Source of the DNA: Stutzerimonas stutzeri | GTDB taxonomy: Bacteria > Pseudomonadota > Gammaproteobacteria > Pseudomonadales > Pseudomonadaceae | Direction of reading: 5' to 3' | Assembly: GCF_000952685.1 (NCBI RefSeq) | Contig: NZ_JYHV01000004.1 | Location: 127,744 to 191,743 of the forward strand | Length of the DNA stretch: 64,000 nt | Shown here: piece by piece, positions 35,569-43,984 of the stretch | Layout of the letters: the number at the start of each line of letters is the position of its first letter | Numbering within the stretch: position 1 is the first letter of the stretch | Notes under the pieces: generated by a model | Databases searched by the model: none | Told to the model about the DNA's origin: nothing | The model's input: only the letters and a program-made list of their open reading frames with translations | Position numbers and translations under genes: made by a program

Positions 35569-35846
35569 GCAGTGCGCTGTTCTGGATGGGTGTCGGCGCC
35601 GCGCTCTGGCTGCTCGGGCTGCATGGCCTGCTGACCCTACGCCAGGCGCTGAGGCGGATCATCGCCTTCAATCTGATGGGCAGCGGCGTGTTTCTGGTGA
35701 TGATTGCGCTGGCAACGCGTAGCCAGCCGAGCGATCCGCTGCTGGTGGCATTGGTGGTGACCGGCCTGGTGGTGGCGGTCAGCGCCACGGCATTGGCTTT
35801 GCGGCTGGCTGGGGTGGTGCAGGGCGATGGGGAGCGGCGCCTATGA
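35565..35846 (+). CDS. Na+/H+ antiporter subunit C (MrpC/NuoK-like)
   Basis: A 93-residue protein with three membrane helices, homologous to NuoK of complex I. The motif RIIAFNLMGSGVFLVMIALATR matches the MrpC pattern, with DPLLVALVVTGLVVAVSATALAL as the third helix. The usual glutamates of NuoK helices are not obvious, as in other MrpC proteins. It overlaps the flanking genes by 4 bases on each side. Confidence 0.88.
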   Translation: MSSALFWMGVGAALWLLGLHGLLTLRQALRRIIAFNLMGSGVFLVMIALATRSQPSDPLLVALVVTGLVVAVSATALALRLAGVVQGDGERRL

Positions 35847-37267
35847 GCCTGGCGCTCCTGAGCCTGATCCTGCCCTTGCTCGGCGGACTGCTGCTGGTTC
35901 TGCTGCAGCCGCGGCATAACGGCCTGTGGGTGATCGCCATCAGCCTCGCCAGCCTGCTGGCCGCGTCTGCCGCACTGCACCAGGCGATGCAACTGGGCCC
36001 GCAATTGCTGCACATTGGTGGCTGGGATACGCCCTTGGCGATCCGCTTCCAGCTGACTCCGCTGACCGCCTTGCTGATGGTGTTTACCGCCGGGCTGCAT
36101 TTGCTGGTGGCGCTCTATGCCGCGCGCAGCCCGCATGCCACTGGCAGTGAGGATTATTGGCCGCTGTCCTGCCTGTTGCACGGCGCGCTGGTGGCGCTGT
36201 GGCTGTCAGCGGACCTGTTCAATCTCTACGTCACGCTCGAATTGCTCAGCCTCACGGCGGTTGCGCTGGTGGCGCTGGCCGGGCGCAAGGCCTACCGGCC
36301 GGCGTTCAATTACCTGATGCTGTCGCTGGCCGGATCGCTTGCCTATCTGTTCGGTGTCGCGCTGTTCTACGGCCGCTACGGCGTGCTCGATGTGCTGTTG
36401 CTGGCGGAACTGGCCGAAGCGGACGCCAGCACGCGACTGGCGCTGCTGCTGATGAGCGTCGGCCTGATGCTCAAGGCGGCCCTATGGCCGCTGCACCTGT
36501 GGCTGCCGCCGGCACATTCCGGCGCACCGACGGCGGTCAGCGCGCTGCTCTCGGCGTTGGTGGTCAAGGGCCCGATCTACATTCTGTGGCTGGTCTGGAG
36601 CCAGATCGCCCCGCCGGAGCTGGGCCGCCAGGCGGGTGGGCTGTTCGCGGCCGCCGGCATCCTTGCGCTGATTTCCGGCGGCTGGTCGGCGTTGCGCGCG
36701 CCGCGGCTGAAGATGCTGGTGGCTTATTCGACCGTCGCGCAGCTGGGCTATGCGTTGCTGGCGCTGGGACTGTTGTTGAGGTGGCAGGAGCCGCGCATGA
36801 CGGCGGCGCTGTGGCTGTTCATCCTTGCCCACGGCCTGGCCAAGGTCTCGATGTTTCTTGCCGCGGGTGAGTTGCAGCGGGTGCTCGGCACACGTCGGGT
36901 GCGCGCGCTGAAGGGCGCCAGTCAGAACATGCCGGTGGCCATGGCGGCTTTCGCGGTGGCCGGCGCCAGCCTGATCGGCTTGCCCCCCAGCGGCGGATTT
37001 CTCGCCAAATGGCTGTTGCTGCAGCCGCTGTTCGAGCAACCGCAGCACTGGCCCTGGGCCTTTGGCGTACTGCTCGGCACGCTGATGTCGGCCGCTTACG
37101 TGTTTCGCGTGGTGGCGCTGGGGTTCGATCGCGCCAAGCCGAATCCGCCGAGTGTCGTGCCGGACCGCCTGGCGCAATGGCTGGCCATGCTGCCGGCCCT
37201 GCTGGTGCTGAGCCTGGCGCTCATCAGCGAACCGCTGCTGCTCTGGCTTGGTGGGGTGGCGCGATGA
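35843..37267 (+). CDS. Antiporter-like subunit 1 (MrpD/NuoM/N family)
   Basis: A 474-residue protein with about 14 membrane helices of the proton-translocating complex I antiporter family. Key charged residues are visible: Glu in LYVTLELLSLTAV (helix 5), Lys in LMLKAALWPLHLWLP (helix 7), and Lys in LVVKGPIYIL (helix 8), with a further Lys in GFLAKWLLL (helix 12). These form the proton path in relatives. It is the first of three such subunits in this operon. Its stop overlaps the next start by 4 bases. Confidence 0.92.
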   Translation: MSLALLSLILPLLGGLLLVLLQPRHNGLWVIAISLASLLAASAALHQAMQLGPQLLHIGGWDTPLAIRFQLTPLTALLMVFTAGLHLLVALYAARSPHATGSEDYWPLSCLLHGALVALWLSADLFNLYVTLELLSLTAVALVALAGRKAYRPAFNYLMLSLAGSLAYLFGVALFYGRYGVLDVLLLAELAEADASTRLALLLMSVGLMLKAALWPLHLWLPPAHSGAPTAVSALLSALVVKGPIYILWLVWSQIAPPELGRQAGGLFAAAGILALISGGWSALRAPRLKMLVAYSTVAQLGYALLALGLLLRWQEPRMTAALWLFILAHGLAKVSMFLAAGELQRVLGTRRVRALKGASQNMPVAMAAFAVAGASLIGLPPSGGFLAKWLLLQPLFEQPQHWPWAFGVLLGTLMSAAYVFRVVALGFDRAKPNPPSVVPDRLAQWLAMLPALLVLSLALISEPLLLWLGGVAR

Positions 37268-38760
37268 GCTGGACCAACTGGCTGCCGTTGACGATCGTGC
37301 TCAGCTCATTGCTGCCGGGACTGCTGATATTCACCCTGCGCGAAGACCAACAGCGGACCCGAGTGGCGCTCAACCTGTGCGGAGTCGGCGTCAAACTGGT
37401 GCTGGTGGGAGCGATGATTTACGGGGTCAGTCGCGGCCTGGAGTTTCGCTTCAGTCTGCCGTTCCTGCCCGGCGCGCCGCTGGTGTTGCAAGGCGATGCG
37501 CTGTCGCTGCTGTTCGTTGCGCTGTCCTCGGTGCTGTGGATGGCGACCACCGTCTACGCCATCGGCTATCTGGAAAAGTCACCGCTGCGCTCGCGCTTCT
37601 TCGGCTACTTCAGCCTCTGCGTCAGTGCCACCGTGGGGCTGGCGCTCGCGGGAAATCTGGTCAGCTTCCTGCTGTTCTACGAGATGCTGACGCTGGCCAC
37701 CTTCCCGCTGGTGGTGCATCGCGGCACGCCCGAAGCGCTGCGCGCCGGGCGGGTCTATCTGGCCTACACGGTGGGCGGCGGTGCGCTGGTGCTGATGGGT
37801 GTGGCGCTGCTGCATGGGCTGGCCGGTGGACAGGATTTCCAGCCCGGCGGCTATCTCCTGCAGGCGGTGGGCGAGCACGGTCTAACGCTGCGCGTCGCCT
37901 TTGTCCTGTTGGTCGCCGGGCTCGGCGTCAAGGCGGCGCTGATTCCGCTACATGGCTGGCTACCGCAGGCGATGGTGGCGCCCGCGCCGGTCAGCGCGTT
38001 GCTGCATGCAGTGGCGGTCGTCAAGGCCGGCGCTTTCGGTATCGTCCGGGTGGTCTATGACGTGTTCGGCGCCGAGGCGCTGTTAAAACTGGACATGGCC
38101 GGGCCGCTGCTCTGGCTGGCCGCGGCGACCATCCTCTACGGCTCGTGGCGGGCATTGCAGCAGCAGGAACTGAAGAAACGCCTGGCGTACTCGACCATCA
38201 GCCAGGTGTCTTACGTGACCCTTGGCGTAGCGCTGCTCGGGCCGATTGCGGCGGTCGGTGGCCTGGTGCATCTGGTGCATCAGGGCCTGATGAAGGTGAC
38301 GCTCTTCTACTGCGCCGGCAATTTCGCCGAAACCTTGGGGATTCTCCGCATCCGCGAGATGGATGGCGTGGGCCGACGCATGCCGCTGACCATGACCGCC
38401 TTCAGCATCGGCGCCCTGGGTATGATCGGCATTCCGCCGATTGCCGGTTTCGTCAGCAAGTGGGCGCTGGGGATGGGCGCACTGGAGGTCGGCCAGGACT
38501 GGGTGCTGCTGGTGCTGATGGGCTCGGCGCTGCTCAATGCCGGCTATTTCCTACCGCTGCTGTGGCGCGGCTGGTTTGCCGCCCCGGCCGACTGGCATGA
38601 AGACAACTGGCGCGAGGAGCGCTGGGAAACGCATTGGATGTTGTTGCTGCCGGCGTTGTTCACCGCAGCGCTGTCGGTGGTGGTCGGGTTGCTTGCCGGC
38701 ACCGCGCTAAGCCCGCTGGGCTGGGCGCAGCTGATCGTCCGGCGGGAGTTCGACATATGA
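37264..38760 (+). CDS. Antiporter-like subunit 2 (MrpD/NuoM-like)
   Basis: A 498-residue polytopic protein of the NuoL/M/N family. It has LLFYEMLTLATFPLVVHR (Glu of helix 5), GVKAALIPLHGWLPQAM (Lys of helix 7), HAVAVVKAGAFG (helix 8 Lys) and GFVSKWALG (helix 12). The helix set is complete and the charged residues are intact, so it should pump. A C-terminal extension of about 50 residues includes a charged loop DWHEDNWREERWETHW. It overlaps both neighbours by 4 bases. Confidence 0.92.
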   Translation: MSWTNWLPLTIVLSSLLPGLLIFTLREDQQRTRVALNLCGVGVKLVLVGAMIYGVSRGLEFRFSLPFLPGAPLVLQGDALSLLFVALSSVLWMATTVYAIGYLEKSPLRSRFFGYFSLCVSATVGLALAGNLVSFLLFYEMLTLATFPLVVHRGTPEALRAGRVYLAYTVGGGALVLMGVALLHGLAGGQDFQPGGYLLQAVGEHGLTLRVAFVLLVAGLGVKAALIPLHGWLPQAMVAPAPVSALLHAVAVVKAGAFGIVRVVYDVFGAEALLKLDMAGPLLWLAAATILYGSWRALQQQELKKRLAYSTISQVSYVTLGVALLGPIAAVGGLVHLVHQGLMKVTLFYCAGNFAETLGILRIREMDGVGRRMPLTMTAFSIGALGMIGIPPIAGFVSKWALGMGALEVGQDWVLLVLMGSALLNAGYFLPLLWRGWFAAPADWHEDNWREERWETHWMLLLPALFTAALSVVVGLLAGTALSPLGWAQLIVRREFDI

Positions 38761-40409
38761 GTTCCTGGCTGTGGCTCCTCGTCCCGCTGGCTCCATTGCT
38801 GGTCGGCTTGGGCCTGCTGATCTGGCGCGAGCGGGCCCTCGGCTGGCTCTGGCTCGGTTGTGGGCCGGCGCTGGCGATGGTCGTCTGGCCGATGCCGACG
38901 CTGGATCTGCCAATGCTCTGGGAAGGCGTACGCTGGGGGGCGGATGATGAGCTGAGCCGCGCCTGGCTGGGCTTCACAGCGCTACTCTGGGGATGCGCCG
39001 GGGTATTTGCCGTCAGCAGTCAGCGGGACGACCCCAAGCGAATGCGTTTCTGGACGTTCTGGCTGCTGGCGCTGTCCGGCAACCTGCTGCTGATCATCGC
39101 CACCGATGCGCTGAGCTTCTATCTCGGTTTCAGCGCCATGAGCCTTTCCGCTTACGGATTGATCGTGCATCAGGGCGGCCCGGGTCCGCGCCGTGCCGGA
39201 CGGCTGTACCTGCAACTGGCGATCTGTGGCGAGATGGCACTGTTGGCAGGGCTGATGCTGCGCAGCCATGCCGCCGATGGCGACTTTGCCTTTGCCGCCT
39301 GGCGGACACTGCCGATTGATGGTCTGACGCTACTGCTGTTGCTGATCGGCCTCGGGCTGAAAGCCGGGTTCTGGCCGCTGCACGTGTGGCTGCCGCTGGC
39401 GCACCCGGCGGCGCCGGCACCGGCCAGTGCGGTGCTCTCCGGGGCAATGCTCAAGGCGGGCTTTCTCGGCCTCTGGCGCTGTTTGCCGGAAGCGGATCCG
39501 TTGCTGTCCGGTTGGGCCGACGGGCTGCTTGCCGTCGCTATTTTCGGCGCCCTCTACCCAGCACTGCTGGGCTTCTGTGCAGGTAAAGCCAAGGCGGTTC
39601 TGGCCTATTCCTCGGTCAGCCAGATGGGCTATCTGCTGATGCTGCTGGCGCTGGTTTGGCGTCACCCGCAGCAAGTGCAGGCGCTGACTGTCGTGCTGGT
39701 TCTCTACGGCGTGCACCATGGGCTGGCCAAGGGGGCGTTGTTTCTCGCGGCCGGCCTGATCCATGCCGGACGGCTGCCCCGTACCGGCTGGCTGCTGCTG
39801 GCCGTACCGGCACTGGCGATCATCGGGCTGCCCTTGACCAGTGGCGGGGCGGTGAAGACGGCACTGAAGGAGGCCTGGCACGGCGGTTCGTTCGAGGCCT
39901 GGCTGCCCTGGTTGAGCCTCAGCAGCCTGACCACCGCTCTATTGCTGACGCGCGCCCTGTGGCTACTGCGCCGAGATGCAGCAGATGCGCCCCCGTCGCG
40001 GCCGCCGTTGGCGCAGCTGTTGCCCTGGGCACTGCTGAGCGGCCTGGCGCTGCTGCTGCCCTGGTTCTGGCCCGCCTTGCGTGCGCCCATGTTGCATGGC
40101 GTTTATCCAAGCGGCGTCTGGTCTGCGCTGTGGCCGCTGCTGTTGGCGCTCACGTTGGCGATGCTGGCGTTGCGGCTCGGCTGGAACGTCCCGTCACGGC
40201 TGGCTGCCGGTCCGAAGCTGACGCTCTGGTTATCGCTATGGCTCAAGCGGCTGCTGCAACGGCCGCCCTTGGTGGTGCCGAACGCGAACCCGGATCGGCC
40301 CCGTTGGCGGCGGCGGGAGCGACGCTGGAACCGCTTGTGGAATACCGGCACGCTCGCCATCAGCGCCTGGTTGCTGATGGCGCTGCTGTGGTTGGGATGG
40401 TTGTGGTGA
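38757..40409 (+). CDS. Antiporter-like subunit 3 (NuoL/M/N family)
   Basis: A 550-residue polytopic protein, third complex-I-type antiporter subunit and last gene of the operon. It has LKAGFWPLHVWLPLAHPAAP (Lys of helix 7 and the PLHVWLP motif), LSGAMLKAGFLG (helix 8 Lys) and AYSSVSQMGYLL. At the helix 5 position it reads FYLGFSAMSLSAYG, without the Glu seen in the other two subunits, so its proton path may differ. A basic loop near residue 500 (RPRWRRRERRWNRLW) precedes the final helix. It probably takes the place of the NuoL-like part of MrpA. Confidence 0.88.
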   Translation: MSSWLWLLVPLAPLLVGLGLLIWRERALGWLWLGCGPALAMVVWPMPTLDLPMLWEGVRWGADDELSRAWLGFTALLWGCAGVFAVSSQRDDPKRMRFWTFWLLALSGNLLLIIATDALSFYLGFSAMSLSAYGLIVHQGGPGPRRAGRLYLQLAICGEMALLAGLMLRSHAADGDFAFAAWRTLPIDGLTLLLLLIGLGLKAGFWPLHVWLPLAHPAAPAPASAVLSGAMLKAGFLGLWRCLPEADPLLSGWADGLLAVAIFGALYPALLGFCAGKAKAVLAYSSVSQMGYLLMLLALVWRHPQQVQALTVVLVLYGVHHGLAKGALFLAAGLIHAGRLPRTGWLLLAVPALAIIGLPLTSGGAVKTALKEAWHGGSFEAWLPWLSLSSLTTALLLTRALWLLRRDAADAPPSRPPLAQLLPWALLSGLALLLPWFWPALRAPMLHGVYPSGVWSALWPLLLALTLAMLALRLGWNVPSRLAAGPKLTLWLSLWLKRLLQRPPLVVPNANPDRPRWRRRERRWNRLWNTGTLAISAWLLMALLWLGWLW

Positions 40410-40638
40410 GTCTTCTCACTATACGGGGGATGATGAGCATCCTTTTTTCATAATGTGACAAACTTGCTGAAGGCAACATTCGTTGTTAGGCCGATACTAT
40501 GTTTCGCTGCCGCTACGTTAGTTGCATATTCCTATGGCTCTAGACTCTATAACCCTAAAGTAATTATGCGTTTCAAAATGTTAATAACGCATCCGCAATA
40601 AAAAAGGCGCCAACGGCGCCTTGAGTGAATCGTTTGTT
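40410..40638. other. AT-rich spacer after the antiporter operon
   Basis: About 230 bases with markedly lower GC than the operon before it and no coding signal. It contains an inverted repeat (ATGCGTT at 40566-40572 with AACGCAT at 40586-40592) and ends in the terminator of the convergent small gene. Confidence 0.5.
40602..40622 (-). terminator. Intrinsic terminator of the repeat-protein gene
   Basis: An 8-bp perfect stem (AAGGCGCC and GGCGCCTT) with a 3-base loop is followed on the minus strand by a T run. It lies just downstream of the small secreted repeat protein and may also stop transcripts from the antiporter operon. Confidence 0.8.
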
Positions 40639-40992
40639 TCATGTCCGTCCCAAGTGGGTTCGGTCACTGCCATCTTCTGCAAGCAGCTGACCCAGCGGCG
40701 TACGGTCGAAACCATCGTCCGCCAATCGATCGGCGTGTGGAGTCAGATCGAAACCGTCCTCGGCAAGCTGTTCGCCAAGTGGGGTAAGATCAAAGCCATC
40801 TTCTGCCAGTTGTTGCCTTAGCGGCGTGCGTTCGGAGCCGTTTTCCACCAACGTGCGATCGCTCTCAACATGCTGGCGCACGGTGTCGCTGTCATGAGCT
40901 TCACCCAGCAGGGGTTGCGGATGGCTCGGCGGAACAGCGAAGGCGGTGGAGGCGGCGCTCGCCAGAATCAAACTTGCAAGTAACGTTTTCAT
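40639..40992 (-). CDS. Small secreted protein of 14-residue tandem repeats
   Basis: A 117-residue protein with a clear signal peptide (ending AFA, residue 19) and a ribosome site GAGGA. Residues 49-117 are five tandem 14-residue units built on the pattern AEDGFDLTPLGEQL; the third reads AEDGFDLTPHADRL and the last is one residue short. Acidic residues and Gly at fixed places (E/D-D-G-x-D) recall a turn that could bind calcium, though no standard calcium motif is complete. I do not recognise the family. It has its own terminator and sits alone in an AT-rich pocket. Confidence 0.75.
   Translation of the reverse strand: MKTLLASLILASAASTAFAVPPSHPQPLLGEAHDSDTVRQHVESDRTLVENGSERTPLRQQLAEDGFDLTPLGEQLAEDGFDLTPHADRLADDGFDRTPLGQLLAEDGSDRTHLGRT
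40642..40848 (-). repeat. Five 42-bp tandem repeats inside the secreted protein gene
   Basis: The DNA coding for residues 49-117 is a tandem array of 42-bp units, with units 2 and 3 the most alike. Because 42 is a multiple of three, copy-number change would keep the frame and alter only protein length. Confidence 0.75.
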
Positions 40993-41319
40993 AAGTTGTC
41001 CTCGGTAGGAGCTAGGTACGGGCCTATGCTACGGGCGAGAACTACATGGGCAAACGCGAGCGTATCAATAGTGAACATCGACAGTCGTGATAAGTCGATT
41101 GATCTTTGTATATATCGATTCGGCTAATTATATAAATCGATCGAGGCGATAGTTAAACGAGTGGCCGAATTAACTGATAAATTGCGCTGTGTACGTTTCT
41201 TTTAATTAGGCGAGAGAGGTTTATAGCGGCTATGCATGCGAACCGGAAGCGGATCGCGAAACCGAGGCGAAGACTGCCACGAAGGGGATAAAGCGTCGGG
41301 TTGTGGTTGACCGTGTCAG
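40993..41319. other. AT-rich intergenic island
   Basis: About 330 bases without a credible gene, holding the promoter of the repeat-protein gene. The centre (about 41090-41160) is rich in A+T and carries several ATCGAT/TCGATT words. No binding site is recognised. Confidence 0.45.
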
Positions 41320-41772
41320 TCAGGGCAGGGCTTTTTCAGCGTAGGTGCGTGTCGGCAGTCCGAGCTGAGAGCGGAAGCTTTCCATGTCGAACATGGTGCA
41401 GATGTCGCGAATCTGCCCGCTCGGTGTCAGGGTCCAGAACGCCATGGCCGAGATGCTCAAGACCTTGTCGCTGGGCGGATATCCCAGGGCTGGATTCTCG
41501 ATGGTGCCGATCAGCGTGCTCCAGGTGACCACTTTGTCGTCCTCGGCGATGCAGTCCTCTATCACCACTTCGAGATCGGGCATGGCGGTGCGGATCTGCA
41601 TGATCATCGCGGCGAACTCGGCGCTGCTCAGGGGATGGCCAACGAACGAGCTCTTGTAGAGAAAGTCCTTGCTGTGGAACTGCTCGGCGAGGGCCATGTG
41701 GCCGCGGTTCCAGGACAGCTCGATGTGTTTGCGAACCAGCTTTTTATTGTCGCTCAATGACATTTCGATCAT
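41320..41772 (-). CDS. SnoaL/NTF2-like fold protein (ester cyclase type)
   Basis: A 150-residue soluble protein with the NTF2-like alpha+beta cone: an N-terminal helix pair (KLVRKHIELSWNRGHMALAEQF), a central VVIEDCIAEDDKVVTWSTLIGT strand pair and a C-terminal strand with GQIRDICTMFDMESFRSQLG. This is the SnoaL-like polyketide-cyclase/ester-cyclase family, in which many members have no known substrate. Either ATG 41772 or 41763 could be the start. It stands apart from phoQ by about 70 bases and is transcribed the other way from no neighbour, so function is open. Confidence 0.78.
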   Translation of the reverse strand: MIEMSLSDNKKLVRKHIELSWNRGHMALAEQFHSKDFLYKSSFVGHPLSSAEFAAMIMQIRTAMPDLEVVIEDCIAEDDKVVTWSTLIGTIENPALGYPPSDKVLSISAMAFWTLTPSGQIRDICTMFDMESFRSQLGLPTRTYAEKALP

Positions 41773-41842
41773 CCGTTGCGCGGCGGTGGTTCTACTGTAG
41801 CAGCCACTGGCGACGGGCAGCCACCGCATGCGCTTCGGCAAA

Positions 41843-43240
41843 TCAGTCGATAGGCAGACTAAGCCTGAACGCAGCGCCGCCCAGGCTGGAATCGTCGAGC
41901 CGGAGCTCACCGCCATAGCTGTCGAGAATGTCCTTGACCACCGCCAGGCCGATACCCTGACCGGGGTGCTGGGCATCCAGACGTTCGCCGCGACGCAGGA
42001 TACGTGCGCGTTGATCGACCGGCACGCCTGGGCCGTCGTCTTCGATGCTCAGCCACAGCCGATCAGCGTCCTGCTTCAAGCTGACGCGCACCTGATACAG
42101 GCAGAGGCGGTAGGCGTTTTCGAGCAGATTGCCGAGCAGTTCCATCAATGCACCCTGCTCCAGCGGTAGGGTCGCATCCTGCGGCAGCTGCAGGTCGATC
42201 TGCACCCGCTTGTCCTGGTAGACCTTGTCCAGCGTGCCGCACAGCCGTACCAGCAGCGGATGCAGAGGGACTCGGTGACGCACCAGGCCGCTCTGGCCCA
42301 GGCTCGCACGTTGCAGCTGATAGCCGATCTGTTGGCTCATTCGCTCGATCTGCGCATGCATGACGCGGGCTTGCTCGCGATTGCCCGGCTGCGCGCTCAT
42401 CACCTCGCCCACGCTCTGCAGCACGGTCAGCGGGGTTTTCAGGCTGTGCGCCAGATCGCCGAGCGAGTTGCGGTACTGCTCACGCTGGCGGCGCTCGCCG
42501 ACGAGCAGTCTGTTCAGTGACCGGGTCAGACGCAGCAATTCTTTTGGATGCTGTTCGCTGAGTCTGTCCAGCCGGCCGGACTCGACCTGATCCAATTCGT
42601 GGCTCAGTCGCCTCAACGAACGGAAGCCCCAGGTCAGGCCCAGCCAGAGCAGCGTCAGCAACACCAGTAAGCCGCCGCCCAGCCACAGATAGAGCTGTTG
42701 GCGGAATTCCTCGAACAGGCTGCGGTATTCGCTGGTGGGCTGCATGGTGACGAAGCTGAACGCCTGGCGCGGCTCATCGGTCAATCGCAGCTCGACGTCG
42801 TAGACGAAGTACTCGAGGCCATCGGCGTCTCGTACCCGTTTGAACTCCGTGAGGTCGCCGCCCGGGCGCGGCTGGTAGTCGATGCTTTCGTCCTCGGCCG
42901 AGCGCGACTGCCAGAGCCGCTTGCCTTGCGGGTCGAAGATGTAACCGAGCAGCTTGGCGTTCGGCAGGTTGAATTCCTCGTCCGGCAGCCGATCGGGCAT
43001 CACCAAACGTCCATTCTCCAGGTGCGATGCGGTAATCAGGGTATTGGCATCGGCAGCCAGACGCTCCTCGATGACGCGTTCGAAGGCGAGGCTAAATGCC
43101 GCTTGCAACACCGGAAGCAGGGCCAGCATGAACAGAATGGCCAAGCAGGTGGCGCCGAGCATGAGCCGCAGGCGCAGCGACAGGCTGCCTCGACGGGAGG
43201 TACGCGCCAACACCCGCCAGCGGCGCCAGCGCCGACTCAC
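41843..43240 (-). CDS. phoQ: Sensor histidine kinase PhoQ
   Basis: A 465-residue inner-membrane kinase, partner of PhoP. It has helices near residues 28-48 and 186-206, a periplasmic sensor between them, HAMP, the phospho-acceptor helix SLGDLAHSLKTPLTVLQ, and the ATPase core with ELLGNLLENAYRLC, EDDGPGVP and GQGIGLAVVKDIL. It resembles Pseudomonas PhoQ over its length. PhoQ senses low Mg2+ in P. aeruginosa and controls outer-membrane adaptation. The gene overlaps phoP by 4 bases. Confidence 0.9.
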   Translation of the reverse strand: MSRRWRRWRVLARTSRRGSLSLRLRLMLGATCLAILFMLALLPVLQAAFSLAFERVIEERLAADANTLITASHLENGRLVMPDRLPDEEFNLPNAKLLGYIFDPQGKRLWQSRSAEDESIDYQPRPGGDLTEFKRVRDADGLEYFVYDVELRLTDEPRQAFSFVTMQPTSEYRSLFEEFRQQLYLWLGGGLLVLLTLLWLGLTWGFRSLRRLSHELDQVESGRLDRLSEQHPKELLRLTRSLNRLLVGERRQREQYRNSLGDLAHSLKTPLTVLQSVGEVMSAQPGNREQARVMHAQIERMSQQIGYQLQRASLGQSGLVRHRVPLHPLLVRLCGTLDKVYQDKRVQIDLQLPQDATLPLEQGALMELLGNLLENAYRLCLYQVRVSLKQDADRLWLSIEDDGPGVPVDQRARILRRGERLDAQHPGQGIGLAVVKDILDSYGGELRLDDSSLGGAAFRLSLPID

Positions 43241-43914
43241 CGGCAGCGCTCGGTAAACAGATAACCCAGTCCGCGCACGGTATCGATCGGTTTCAGTCCG
43301 CCGTGGGCTTCCAGCTTGCGGCGCAAACGACCGACCAGCACTTCGATGACATTGGCATCGCGCTCGTTGTCGTCCGGGTAGAGCTGCTCCATCAGTCGCT
43401 CTTTCGCGACTACCTGCTGCTGGTGGCGCATCAGGTATTCAAGAATGCGGTACTCGAAGGCGGTCAGTGCCAGCGGCTCGTCGTTGACCAGCGCCTGCTT
43501 GCGGTTGAGGTCGAGCCTCAGCGGGCCAGCCTCGATGCTGGCCTGGGTAAAGCCGGACGAGCGGCGCAGCAGCGCGTTGAGCCGTGCCTCGAGCTCCTCG
43601 AACTGGAAGGGTTTGACCACGTAATCGTCGGCGCCGGCGGCGAGTCCTTCGACCTTGTCCTGCCAGTTGCCGCGCGCGGTGAGGATGAGGATGGGGAAGC
43701 GCTCGCCATTGCTGCGCAGCTGCCGGATCAGGTCTAACCCGCTGATATCAGGCAGCCCGAGATCAACTATCGCCAGATCATGGTTGTATTCGCGGGTCTG
43801 ATACAGCGCCTCTTCGGCATTGGCCACCGCATCGACGATATGGCCGCTTTCGCTCAGGCGAGTCAGTAGGTGGTGGCGCAGCAGCGCCTCGTCTTCCACC
43901 ACCAGCACTTTCAT
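43237..43914 (-). CDS. phoP: Response regulator PhoP
   Basis: A 225-residue OmpR-type response regulator. The receiver has acidic residues at VVEDE, the phospho-acceptor Asp in LAIVDLGLPDISG and Lys in VVKPFQFEELEARL; the C-terminal winged helix has TAFEYRILEYLMRHQQQVVAKERLMEQLY and IDTVRGLGYLFTERCR. The match to Pseudomonas PhoP is close along the whole protein. It activates oprH-phoP-phoQ itself under low divalent cation. A hairpin with a T run lies in the 70-base gap after oprH. Confidence 0.95.
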   Translation of the reverse strand: MKVLVVEDEALLRHHLLTRLSESGHIVDAVANAEEALYQTREYNHDLAIVDLGLPDISGLDLIRQLRSNGERFPILILTARGNWQDKVEGLAAGADDYVVKPFQFEELEARLNALLRRSSGFTQASIEAGPLRLDLNRKQALVNDEPLALTAFEYRILEYLMRHQQQVVAKERLMEQLYPDDNERDANVIEVLVGRLRRKLEAHGGLKPIDTVRGLGYLFTERCR

Positions 43915-43931
43915 TGATTACTCCCGTCATG

Positions 43932-43957
43932 AAAACGGCCGGGACGATCCCGGCCGT
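43932..43957 (-). terminator. Terminator-like hairpin between oprH and phoP
   Basis: A perfect 10-bp stem (ACGGCCGGGA with TCCCGGCCGT) and a 3-base loop, followed on the minus strand by TTTT. It lies 28 bases after the oprH stop and 18 bases before the phoP start. It probably stops part of the transcripts so that oprH is made in excess over phoP-phoQ. Confidence 0.8.
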
Positions 43958-43984
43958 GGCTCTTCTTGAGGCAAACCGTGCGGC

